Below, one piece after another: positions 1 to 6,377 of a stretch of DNA of 13,145 bases (the stretch's first letter is position 1; each line of letters opens with the position of its first letter). A program made the translations under genes and the position numbers. The notes beneath the pieces were generated by a model. That model saw nothing but the letters and a program-made list of their open reading frames with translations. It ran no database searches and was not told where the DNA came from. Source of the stretch: Thermoplasmata archaeon (GTDB lineage Archaea > Thermoplasmatota > E2 > DHVEG-1); NCBI GenBank assembly GCA_030641605.1, contig DAOWHD010000016.1, positions 1 to 13,145 on the forward strand, given 5' to 3'.

Positions 1-422
1 GAAAATGAGCTGAACTTTGTTTTTCCTTTTATTCCTGCAGAATTGTTTTTATGTCCACTATTCTGCATTGTGAAACCACTGATTTTTACCCAATCGGCAA
101 TAACCAAAACAACAGGTCCTTCATTGCCAGCGTCAATAACTGTTGAATTTTTATCTTCACCTTGAAGAATTATTGATTTCTTAACCACGATATTTTCTTT
201 ATAAAACCCGTTATATACATAGACAGTGTCACCATTTCTTGCCGCTAGAACACCAACCCAAATGCTACGGAACGGATGCTTCTCTGTTCCTAAACGTAGC
301 CCTCTTGCATCGTCATCAACATAAATGGTGTTACTTTGAACTGATTCAATGGAATGTATTGGAAAAGAAATCATTGGTATTAAAAATAAAAAAATCAAGA
401 ATATGGCAGCTATTTTATTCAT
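1..422 (-). CDS. Secreted right-handed beta-helix (NosD-like) protein, partial
   Basis: This gene is open at the left edge; only the first 140 codons (the N-terminus) are present. It begins with ATG at 422 and a clear signal peptide (residues 1 to about 25, hydrophobic run IAAIFLIFLFLIPMISF). Next come NTIYVDDD, an HPF...NGDTVYV segment, KKSIILQGEDKNSTVIDAG and ISGFTMQNSG. These are hallmarks of the PbH1/NosD-type parallel beta-helix family, whose members are usually exported surface or carbohydrate-interacting proteins. The start overlaps the stop of the upstream gene by four bases (ATGA), so the two are almost certainly co-transcribed and translationally coupled. The two proteins are paralogous over their whole shared length. 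The substrate or ligand cannot be told from sequence. The family call is strong; the role is unknown. Confidence 0.85.
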   Translation of the reverse strand, partial: MNKIAAIFLIFLFLIPMISFPIHSIESVQSNTIYVDDDARGLRLGTEKHPFRSIWVGVLAARNGDTVYVYNGFYKENIVVKKSIILQGEDKNSTVIDAGNEGPVVLVIADWVKISGFTMQNSGHKNNSAGIKGKTKFSSF

Positions 423-1195
423 ACGCACTCACCAACATCAAATGGTTCCTTTGCGGGATGCCAATCGAAATTAAAAAGCAAAAACCACATGGTAGATACT
501 TGATAAGGCAAGAAACTAAAAAATGGAAATTCCAATCCAATCCAATCATCCCAGAAATTATCATTCCAATAACACTTAGCAACATATACTACAGCATTCA
601 TTCCGTTATCGATGAAATTATTAGCAAGAAAAGAATTATTGTTGTCTTTTTTTACATAATCTACTAAGACACCTATGTTTTTATTTCCTGTTATTTCATT
701 GTTGTAAATTATATTATTATTACTATTCCATCTTACTGCAATTCCCGCTACATTATCTTTAATCAGATTGTTTTTTATCATTACATCCCTAGACATTGAG
801 ACTAATATTCCATCAAACCCATCTTGAATGGTAAATCCAGATATATTCACTGAGGTGCAATTAAGTATAGAAATAGTATTATAACTCCATCCTCCACCAT
901 CAATAATTGTTTCATTGTTATTCTCCCCGATTAAATGGACATTTTTCTTAATGACGAGATGTTCATTGTAAAATCCACCACTCACAAAAACCGTGTCACC
1001 ATTATTTGCTGCATTTATTCCACCTTGAATAAACTGATATGGGTGCTCCTGTGACCCATCCCATGGACCCTCGGTGTTGTTATCATCAACATAGATGGTA
1101 GTTCCAAAACTTGGATTGTTGCTAATCACACCTGGTATCACACTTATACCAAGGACTAAAACAATGACTACAACGGCTAACTCCTTCTTCAACAA
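419..1195 (-). CDS. Secreted right-handed beta-helix (NosD-like) protein, 258 aa
   Basis: This is a predicted exported protein. It has a signal peptide (residues 1-25, KKE then a hydrophobic core), a conserved TTIYVDDNN entry segment (32-40), NGDTVFVSGGFY (65-76), an IIDGGGW turn (97-103) and ISGFTIQDGFDGI (118-130). These are followed by short parallel beta-helix coils rich in asparagine (about 135-197). The tail has WNDNFWDDWIG (210-220) and FNFDWHPAKEP (241-251), a block I associate with exported beta-helix proteins of Thermoplasmata-like archaea; that link is from memory. The start is TTG at 1195. No in-frame ATG lies between it and the upstream in-frame stop, and the n-region of the signal peptide fits this start. 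Its stop overlaps the ATG of the downstream paralog. It lies 90 bases below the pyroglutamyl peptidase gene, which may share its transcript. The ligand is unknown. Confidence 0.85.
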   Translation of the reverse strand: MLKKELAVVVIVLVLGISVIPGVISNNPSFGTTIYVDDNNTEGPWDGSQEHPYQFIQGGINAANNGDTVFVSGGFYNEHLVIKKNVHLIGENNNETIIDGGGWSYNTISILNCTSVNISGFTIQDGFDGILVSMSRDVMIKNNLIKDNVAGIAVRWNSNNNIIYNNEITGNKNIGVLVDYVKKDNNNSFLANNFIDNGMNAVVYVAKCYWNDNFWDDWIGLEFPFFSFLPYQVSTMWFLLFNFDWHPAKEPFDVGECV

Positions 1196-1285
1196 GTAGA
1201 TTCCCCATATGTGTAATAGAGTATCATGTCTTAAATTTTACGGCAAGGATAAATCTTGTAACAGATATCGTGTTTTATACTGATT

Positions 1286-1996
1286 TCATCTAAACTGCTG
1301 TTTTATTGATACTTCGACTGCCTCGACCATCGTTTCTAATTCCATACCATTTGGATCTTGAGATATTAAAAGCGGGACATGTATGAACCCAGCTTTCTTG
1401 GGAAGATCGTGGTCTTCAATATATCCTAGAGTTTTATACAAAACAGCGTTGCATATATACATTCCAGCAGAAAAACTCTGCTGTGCAGGAATTCCCACTT
1501 CTCTTAGAGCTAGCACCACTTCTCTTGTATCAATAGATGACAAACGAAAGAAAGGGCCATCAGGATCTATCCTATGGGGAAAAAGCCATTCACGTTCATC
1601 ACGTGGCATTTGTTTTAGATTTACACCAATTTTCTCCACTTCTATTGAATGGGCTTTAGGTGAAAGACCAACGCTTATTACAAGTACTGGGCCATAATCT
1701 TCAATGGCCCGGATAGTAACATTTACGGACTCTTCAAAATTCACTGGTAAGACAATACCAACCAATTCCGCTTCATTAATATGTTTTCCATTAAGGGTCT
1801 CTGCGATTAATTGAGAGGGGTTGACGTCATAGATGTCAAAAGGGCCAAAGCCTGTGACCAATACTGTTGTTTCTTCGTAATTGGATGTGCTATCATGTGG
1901 TTGGTTAAAACATGTAAATGAAGTGCTATGCCCTACGGATGAAGTGGTAAAGAGAAAAACAATTCCAATTATTATGGTAATCCTAGCAAATTTCAT
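1286..1996 (-). CDS. pcp: Pyroglutamyl-peptidase I (C15 family) with N-terminal signal peptide
   Basis: The enzyme removes N-terminal pyroglutamate from peptides. Family C15 features are visible: VLVTGFGPFDIYDVNPS (45-61, substrate-binding N-terminus), EKIGVN with the catalytic glutamate E121, SAGMYICNAVLY with the catalytic cysteine C182, and GFIHVP with the catalytic histidine H206. The Cys-His spacing of 24 matches the bacterial enzymes (C144/H168). The unusual part is the first 44 residues: MKF followed by a hydrophobic run (ITIIIGIVFLF) and a small-residue stretch look like a Sec signal peptide, whereas family members are normally cytosolic and start directly at the VLVTGF strand. The ATG at 1996 has no Shine-Dalgarno but sits about 27 bases below a TATA box, which suggests leaderless translation. 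The gene may form a unit with the two exported beta-helix genes below it. The catalytic call is strong; export is inferred. Confidence 0.92.
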   Translation of the reverse strand: MKFARITIIIGIVFLFTTSSVGHSTSFTCFNQPHDSTSNYEETTVLVTGFGPFDIYDVNPSQLIAETLNGKHINEAELVGIVLPVNFEESVNVTIRAIEDYGPVLVISVGLSPKAHSIEVEKIGVNLKQMPRDEREWLFPHRIDPDGPFFRLSSIDTREVVLALREVGIPAQQSFSAGMYICNAVLYKTLGYIEDHDLPKKAGFIHVPLLISQDPNGMELETMVEAVEVSIKQQFR

Positions 1997-2017
1997 CTAT
2001 AGTTTTTATGTGATTAG

Positions 2018-2030
2018 ATAATATAAAACC
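2018..2030 (-). promoter_or_regulatory. TATA box for the pyroglutamyl peptidase gene
   Basis: On the minus strand the sequence reads GGTTTTATATTAT. Its centre is about 27 bases upstream of the ATG at 1996, the usual TATA-to-transcription-start distance in archaea. No purine-rich ribosome-binding site separates it from the ATG, so the transcript is probably leaderless. Confidence 0.55.
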
Positions 2031-2143
2031 ATTGCCTTTATAACTAACATTTTCTAACTTGTGTTGATTACCTTTCGCTCTAAGTAATGCCATTTCATAA
2101 AAAACAGTTTTCCATAGATTGTAGGATGCTCATAAAAGAAATA

Positions 2144-2156
2144 CATTAATAATACC
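2144..2156 (+). promoter_or_regulatory. Candidate TATA box for prefoldin alpha / ftsY
   Basis: CATTAATAATACC is AT-rich and about 40 bases above the ATG at 2189. It would put transcription start near 2175 with a short leader. The match is weak and only position supports it. Confidence 0.35.
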
Positions 2157-2188
2157 TTACTCATTAGCTGCTGATATCATACTACGAG

Positions 2189-2617
2189 ATGAGAGACATG
2201 ACCGGGGAAGAAGAACTTCAAAAACATATGGAAATGATTGAATATTATAAGGAGCAGTTAAGATCTTTAGAATTACAGTTTTCGTATTTGCAAAGTGCAA
2301 TTGCAGACCAAACTAAAGCTAAGCTCACATTGGAGAAATTAAGTAAAGTGAAAACGGATGCAGACATGTTACTTCCGATTGGAGGGGGTGCATTTATTGA
2401 TGCTACTGCAAAAAATCCATCTAAGGTTCTTCTTGAAGTGGGCTATGGGGTGGTACTTGAAAAAACAGCTGACGAAGCGGCCGAGAAAATAGGCAAACGA
2501 ATAAATGATTTACAGCAAACCGAGGAAAGGATATCGTCCATGGCGCAGCAATTACAGATGGAGGCTGCCAAAGCATCGGATAAAGTAGAACGGCTTTTAT
2601 CAGAACAGCAAAAGTGA
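2189..2617 (+). CDS. pfdA: Prefoldin subunit alpha (GimC alpha)
   Basis: This is a subunit of the hexameric prefoldin chaperone (two alpha, four beta), which captures unfolded proteins in the cytosol and passes them to the thermosome. The protein has the expected two long coiled-coil helices (about residues 4-52 and 94-141) flanking a beta-hairpin region with LLPIGGGAFIDA (61-72), then KVLLEVGYGVVLEK (79-92), the signature of alpha-class subunits. Its length of 142 aa is normal. The ATG at 2189 is used, but an in-frame ATG at 2198 (residue 4) is equally possible because neither has a strong Shine-Dalgarno. It ends 17 bases before ftsY on the same strand. Prefoldin alpha next to ftsY is a common archaeal arrangement, often preceded by ribosomal protein genes; those are absent here. 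Confidence 0.95.
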   Translation: MRDMTGEEELQKHMEMIEYYKEQLRSLELQFSYLQSAIADQTKAKLTLEKLSKVKTDADMLLPIGGGAFIDATAKNPSKVLLEVGYGVVLEKTADEAAEKIGKRINDLQQTEERISSMAQQLQMEAAKASDKVERLLSEQQK

Positions 2618-2634
2618 GATTTTAGGTATGCAAC

Positions 2635-3849
2635 ATGTTTAAATTCTTAAAAAGAAAACTTAAAAAATTTGAAGATAAACTTGAGGATGAGCTCCAAGCC
2701 GAGCTAGAAAAAGGAATAGAAACGGTTGAGCCTGAAAAAAAGGTAGAAGGGTCAGTAGAAACACAAGATATTGTCAGGAAACCAACTGGTGAAGGAGTAA
2801 AGGAAGAGCTGCCTAAGCCAAAGTCGGAAATGCGAGCAGATAGAAGAGCAGAAAGGCTGGCAAGAAAAAATAAAATTAAAAAAGAAAAACGTAAAAGAGA
2901 AGAGCAAATCGATAAGCAAATCGAAAAAAGCATTGAAACAGAGTTACAGCATACATTACAGACGCGAAAAAGCATAGAAAAAACCGTAAAGAAAGGTGGA
3001 AAACCCTCTCGTGGCATTAGTGAAGAAAAACTTGACGATTTATTGTGGAATCTTGAAATAGGACTTCTTGAATCTGATGTAGCATATTCTGTTATTGAAT
3101 CTATAAAACAGGACATTAAGGAAGAAATTAAACATGTTTCATTTGAAAGATCAAAAGTCGGCGCAATAATCGAAAACATACTTCGCAATGCAATTTCTCA
3201 TGTTTTAAAATCTGGTGAAATGGATTTTATGGATTTTATTGAAAAATGTGAAAAACCTGTAGTAATAATGTTTGTAGGGGTGAATGGTAGCGGTAAGACA
3301 TTGTCCATAGCAAAAATTGCTACTTTATTAAAGAAGCAGGGAATGTCCTCCGTAATGGCTGCCGGTGACACATTTCGTGCCGGTGCTATTGAGCAGCTCG
3401 GCATTCATGCAGATAGGGTTGGTGTGAAACTTATAAAACATGGGCCTGGCGCGGACCCGGCTGCTGTAGCGTATGATGCAATTGAACATGCAAAAGCGAA
3501 ACACAAAGATGTAGTTTTGCTAGATACTGCAGGAAGAATGCAAACTAACGTCAATCTTATGGATGAGATGGCCAAGATAAAACGTGTTGCAAAACCTGAT
3601 TTGATTCTTTTTGTTGGAGATGCTCTCGCAGGCAACGACGCTGTGGATCAGGCAAAACGATTCAATGAAATTGTAGGTATCGATGGCGTTATTTTGACTA
3701 AGGTGGACACTGATGCTAAAGGCGGAAGCGCACTTTCCGTTGCTTATACTATTGGGAAGCCTCTGCTTTTTGTTGGAATTGGTCAGAAATATGAAGATCA
3801 AATCCCCTTCGACGCACAGTGGATGATGGATAATATCTTTGAAAAATAA
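2635..3849 (+). CDS. ftsY: Signal recognition particle receptor FtsY
   Basis: FtsY is the SRP receptor GTPase; it docks ribosome-nascent chain-SRP complexes at the membrane for co-translational insertion. The NG domain is complete: an N-domain helical bundle (about 128-200), P-loop GVNGSGKT (215-222), DTFRAGAIEQL (245-255), DTAGR (297-301), TKVD (355-358), the SRP-GTPase GG pair (363-364) and the closing GIGQKYEDQIPFD (381-393). Residues 1-125 form a charged A domain: a basic tip (FKFLKRKLKK), a glutamate-rich stretch (about 13-60), then a lysine/arginine-rich helix (about 62-121). This probably mediates lipid and translocon contact. The ATG at 2635 has an AGGT motif about 7 bases upstream and lies 17 bases after prefoldin alpha, which points to one operon. 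Confidence 0.97.
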   Translation: MFKFLKRKLKKFEDKLEDELQAELEKGIETVEPEKKVEGSVETQDIVRKPTGEGVKEELPKPKSEMRADRRAERLARKNKIKKEKRKREEQIDKQIEKSIETELQHTLQTRKSIEKTVKKGGKPSRGISEEKLDDLLWNLEIGLLESDVAYSVIESIKQDIKEEIKHVSFERSKVGAIIENILRNAISHVLKSGEMDFMDFIEKCEKPVVIMFVGVNGSGKTLSIAKIATLLKKQGMSSVMAAGDTFRAGAIEQLGIHADRVGVKLIKHGPGADPAAVAYDAIEHAKAKHKDVVLLDTAGRMQTNVNLMDEMAKIKRVAKPDLILFVGDALAGNDAVDQAKRFNEIVGIDGVILTKVDTDAKGGSALSVAYTIGKPLLFVGIGQKYEDQIPFDAQWMMDNIFEK

Positions 3850-3880
3850 TGTTTTGATAGGGTGCAACAATCGTCTTTTC

Positions 3881-3897
3881 TTGACTAGATTTTTTCC
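3881..3897 (+). terminator. Likely T-tract terminator after ftsY
   Basis: Six consecutive T (3890-3895), preceded by TCTTTTC and followed by CC, lie 40-50 bases after the ftsY stop. Archaeal RNA polymerase terminates at T-rich tracts without a strict hairpin. Assignment is by position and composition only. Confidence 0.4.
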
Positions 3898-4010
3898 TTG
3901 AAACATTAAAACAATTTTTGATAAGAACTGTTAAAGATAGTTGGTAATGGTTGTACAACAATTCCTTAATAAGCAAACCTACAAAGATAGGTATTGAGGA
4001 TTGATGAAAG

Positions 4011-4133
4011 ATGATGATTGTTGGACAAGTATCAAACTCCAAAGAGGCCAAGGAAATAGAATTCATTGCCAAATCATTTGTTGTTGGAATTCGAGCTAGA
4101 ACACTTGCCTTAAAAGCAAAAAAGGCGGCGTAA
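4011..4133 (+). CDS. Small basic hypothetical protein, 40 aa
   Basis: The encoded peptide starts MMIVGQVSNSKEAKEIEFIA and ends in a basic alanine/lysine tail (RARTLALKAKKAA). I do not recognise it. Support for coding: a GAGG/TTGAT ribosome-binding-like element at 3996-4005, purine-biased first codon positions, a sensible amphipathic composition, and a second basic ORF starting two bases after the stop. Position 4014 is an equally good second ATG. The basic C-terminus suggests nucleic acid or ribosome contact, but that is inference. It is shorter than usual gene-calling cut-offs and may be missing from automatic annotation. A 202-codon antisense ORF covers the same DNA; I judge it spurious because it overlaps the conserved 3' end of ftsY. 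Confidence 0.45.
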   Translation: MMIVGQVSNSKEAKEIEFIAKSFVVGIRARTLALKAKKAA

Positions 4134-4135
4134 AC

Positions 4136-4213
4136 ATGGCAAAAAAAGAAAACAAACCAAAAAACAAAAAATCGGTACCCAGTGAAATAGAAATATTTTG
4201 GGTCAACATCTAA
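4136..4213 (+). CDS. Lysine-rich micro-protein candidate, 25 aa
   Basis: This ORF has an ATG two bases after the stop of the 40-aa ORF. The peptide starts MAKKENKPKNKKSVPSE and ends IEIFWVNI: a very basic N-terminal half and a short hydrophobic tail. The upstream GGCGGCG is only a weak ribosome-binding match, but the tight spacing would allow coupled translation. T-tracts begin five bases after the stop, consistent with the end of a small transcription unit. I do not recognise any family, and the length is short enough that chance is a real alternative. Confidence 0.3.
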   Translation: MAKKENKPKNKKSVPSEIEIFWVNI

Positions 4214-4250
4214 TCTGTTTTTTTGATATCTATTTTCCCTTCCCCTTTTT
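4214..4250 (+). terminator. T-rich terminator after the small ORF pair
   Basis: Seven T at 4218-4224, then a pyrimidine-rich stretch ending in five T at 4246-4250, directly follow the 25-aa ORF. This fits archaeal intrinsic termination. It also separates the small ORFs from the next gene, which has its own TATA box. Confidence 0.4.
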
Positions 4251-4334
4251 ATTACTAACTCCTTACATTCATAATATTTTTGACGTATGAGCGAGATGAT
4301 GCCGTCAAATTCGATTGGCTTGGAAGAAATACCA

Positions 4335-4348
4335 TTTATATTTATATA
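4335..4348 (+). promoter_or_regulatory. TATA box for the 169-aa orphan gene
   Basis: TTTATATTTATATA lies about 30-35 bases above the GTG at 4377. Transcription would begin close to the start codon, leaving a leader of ten bases or fewer. No Shine-Dalgarno is present. Confidence 0.55.
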
Positions 4349-4376
4349 GTGAAACACATAACGCTAATGGATATCC

Positions 4377-4886
4377 GTGAAAGTAAAATCAAGAAGAGAA
4401 ACCTTAAATGATGTTGTAAAAGATGCAAAGAAATACCCTAAAGGATGGAAGGCAATTTTTGGGAAAGATAGGGAACATTTGTCCGACGATTATTACATAT
4501 TCAACCCAAAAACGGGGATTTATCTGTTGAAGGAATATCAAAAAAATCCATTTGAAGTAAAAGGTATTGGCGGAAAAATTGCAAGACATGTTGATGAGGA
4601 CATCGAAAATGAGATTTCAAAAAGCGCTAATAATTTTGGGATAGTTCAAGGCGATATCAGGAAAATTTCAAAAAACATTCAAAAAGGCGTGTCTTTACAA
4701 AAAATATTCAACGCAGCAATAGAAGGTATAGATATGGGCATCAGTATACCTATGAAAGGTCACGCATCTGCATCAAAGGATTCTTTTACTAACATACACA
4801 ATGCGTTTTCAACAAAACAAAAAAGAATCGATTCAAAATTTGAAAAAATAGCAACAGATGATGGTCTATACAATTCTTATGGATAA
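4377..4886 (+). CDS. Hypothetical protein, 169 aa
   Basis: I do not recognise this protein. It is soluble, lysine-rich and has no signal peptide or membrane segment. Visible parts: a basic N-terminus (residues 1-30, KSRRET and DAKKYPKGWKAIFGK); an aromatic patch DDYYIFNPKTGIYLLKEYQ (37-55); a GIGGKIARHVDEDIENEI segment (63-80), the most motif-like stretch; a probable amphipathic helix (about 90-118); and a polar tail ending YNSYG. The start is GTG at 4377. The nearby ATG at 4368 is in another frame and stops after 14 codons. A TATA box about 32 bases upstream argues for its own near-leaderless promoter. It converges on the TrpRS gene with three bases between stops. The tyrosine-rich patch plus GIGGKIAR could suggest a nucleic-acid or regulatory role, but nothing seen proves it. 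Confidence 0.8.
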   Translation: MKVKSRRETLNDVVKDAKKYPKGWKAIFGKDREHLSDDYYIFNPKTGIYLLKEYQKNPFEVKGIGGKIARHVDEDIENEISKSANNFGIVQGDIRKISKNIQKGVSLQKIFNAAIEGIDMGISIPMKGHASASKDSFTNIHNAFSTKQKRIDSKFEKIATDDGLYNSYG

Positions 4887-4889
4887 ATA

Positions 4890-6206
4890 TTAGGCAAGAT
4901 ATGATTTTATTTTATCCCTTGATTTCTTTCTTTTTTCTTCTAGATCTATCAGCATTTTCTCTATAAGCTGTGCAGCGTATTTTTTACAGTTGCCGCACAT
5001 TCTTTCCCCGTTTTTACATGACAGATAAATATCCTGCAGTTCCTTATCCTCCTCTATCAGATGGTATAGAAATAACTCATATACTACACATTCGTCTGGT
5101 TTCCCACCTTCCTTTTTCTGTTCCTCCAGGCTTATTGCTCCACCAGTTTTTGCATGCATGATTTTCTTTTTAGCTTCCTTTGGAGTATCTGTAAGAAAAA
5201 TTGCGCTGTCTGGCTTCGAGGATGACATTTTTCCCCCGGTAAGCCCCGTCATGAATCGATGAAACGTTGCTGAAGGTTGGATGAATCCATATCCTCCAAA
5301 TTTTGGTTCCGTGTAAGCCAGTTCCATGTTTATTTTTTGGATATCTGTCTCTTCCGCATCTCCGATGTAGATTGCTTTGTAGTCTGTAATACGTTTTAAC
5401 TTGGTGAAATTAAGTTTAGCAAGAACTTTTTCTGCATTGTCCAATAATTTGTTGACGTTTTCATCGACTTTTACGAAAACCCCTATCTTATCATCTTTAG
5501 TGGCAGTCACATTGTATAAACGATGGGATTGTGCAATATCTCTACTTAGCCGTATATGTGGATCTTGATCTACACCAACAGGAACAAGTACAGGTCGTAC
5601 TCCACCAAATTTTTCTAGCTGCACATGAACTATATCGCCGGTTTGTATCAATGGCGAAAAGATATGTGTCATATTACTCGATCCATTGAAACCATATGTG
5701 GCAACCATCTGTGACCAGTTTACCTTTTTACCCAGTAAGTAAGCAAGATCTTTTACGTCCTCATTTTTTGATTGGAAGTAAATATGGCATTTCTCAGGTT
5801 TTAAACCAAGCGCAATATAGTTTTGTATGTATTCATTCAATGCTAAATCCTTTGTTTCTTCTAATGTATAACCTCGTGTAGCAAATGATTCAATATCTGC
5901 CACTGCGATAAAGATATCTGCTCCCAGGCTCTGATAATATACTACTTCATCAATAACCATTTTATGCCCCAAATGCATTTTTCCTGAGGGCATAAGTCCT
6001 GTGAGGATGGCCCATGGTTTATCATTTGTTACTGCGTCATGAATAAGTTGAAAACCTCTATGCCCAAATACGATGCCCCTTCTGAGAAGCTTGTGAGGAT
6101 TTGGCAAATCATTCCACAAAGCATCATCGAATTCTTCTATTCCGAATTCATCACGAAGTCGTGCATAATCTTGGTATGTAGCTGAGCTCCAAGGATCTAT
6201 TTTCAT
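4890..6206 (-). CDS. trpS: Tryptophan--tRNA ligase, archaeal/eukaryotic type
   Basis: The enzyme charges tRNA-Trp with tryptophan using ATP. Class I signatures are intact: the HIGH equivalent HLGH (78-81) after LTGLMPSGKM, the tryptophan/ATP pocket around PVGVDQDPHIRLSRD (209-223), and the KMSSS loop (326-330). The 438-aa length and the N-terminal extension (DPWSS...YARLRDEFGI, residues 4-23) match the archaeal/eukaryotic subclass rather than the shorter bacterial enzyme. The C-terminal helix includes MCGNCKKY (403-410), typical of archaeal members. The ATG at 6206 is preceded by GTGA about 8 bases upstream. It converges with the 169-aa orphan; its upstream neighbour NAC is separated by 171 bases, so it is probably transcribed alone. 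No missing key residue was seen. Confidence 0.97.
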   Translation of the reverse strand: MKIDPWSSATYQDYARLRDEFGIEEFDDALWNDLPNPHKLLRRGIVFGHRGFQLIHDAVTNDKPWAILTGLMPSGKMHLGHKMVIDEVVYYQSLGADIFIAVADIESFATRGYTLEETKDLALNEYIQNYIALGLKPEKCHIYFQSKNEDVKDLAYLLGKKVNWSQMVATYGFNGSSNMTHIFSPLIQTGDIVHVQLEKFGGVRPVLVPVGVDQDPHIRLSRDIAQSHRLYNVTATKDDKIGVFVKVDENVNKLLDNAEKVLAKLNFTKLKRITDYKAIYIGDAEETDIQKINMELAYTEPKFGGYGFIQPSATFHRFMTGLTGGKMSSSKPDSAIFLTDTPKEAKKKIMHAKTGGAISLEEQKKEGGKPDECVVYELFLYHLIEEDKELQDIYLSCKNGERMCGNCKKYAAQLIEKMLIDLEEKRKKSRDKIKSYLA

Positions 6207-6345
6207 TGTTATTCACAAGTCCAAAACAAGAAATGTTTCAAAAACTTACCGTTCTTTACACTCAAAATTATTTATTTTCCTTATCTGGATATGATACTCC
6301 ATCTTTTTAGATATCCATCGCTATTTTTATGAAAATTTAGTGCAG

Positions 6346-6377
6346 CAATTAAAAAACTCTTTTTCACCGAAGGCCTA
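6346..6377 (-). terminator. Likely terminator after NAC
   Basis: Read on the minus strand, the DNA after the NAC stop contains GAAAAAGAGTTTTTTAATT. A run of six T lies about 22-27 bases past the stop (6356-6351), a plausible archaeal T-tract terminator. Confidence 0.35.

Larger units (their letters stand above)
3850..4376. other. 527-bp region without a long gene, holding two candidate small ORFs
   Basis: It starts with T-tracts after ftsY (3890-3895), followed by a weak TATA-like CCTTAATAAG at about 3964. Two tandem small ORFs lie on the plus strand (4011-4133 and 4136-4213). A run of seven T and a pyrimidine-rich stretch follow (4218-4250), then the TATA box of the next gene (4335-4348). 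A 20-codon ORF at 4287-4349 (MSEMMPSNSIGLEEIPFIFI) ends inside that TATA box and is unlikely to be real. I see no tRNA, box C/D or hairpin RNA signature. Confidence 0.6.

Noticed and set aside
239..667. A 142-codon plus-strand open frame
   Set aside because: It lies antisense to the two beta-helix genes, which have signal peptides and family motifs. Nothing in its own sequence supports it.
1122..1208. A 28-codon minus-strand ORF with four clustered cysteines (CSHCF...CDTRC)
   Set aside because: It is the out-of-frame reading of the signal peptide of the 258-aa beta-helix protein; the cysteines look accidental, although its ATG is better than the TTG of the real gene.
2622..3188. A 188-codon serine/phenylalanine-rich open frame antisense to ftsY
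   Set aside because: It mirrors the lysine/glutamate-rich A domain of FtsY; such low-complexity antisense frames are expected there.
4009..4020. ATGATGA resembling a box C of an archaeal C/D guide RNA
   Set aside because: No CTGA box D or internal C'/D' pair occurs at the right spacing; it is more simply the double ATG of the 40-aa ORF.
4287..4349. A 20-codon ORF upstream of the 169-aa gene
   Set aside because: It ends inside the TATA box of the next gene and has no ribosome-binding site or promoter of its own.
3749..4357. A 202-codon open frame on the minus strand covering the gap after ftsY
   Set aside because: It overlaps the conserved 3' end of ftsY by 100 bases. Its FVFWFVFFF stretch is the mirror of a lysine-rich plus-strand ORF, and no family features or ribosome-binding site support it.
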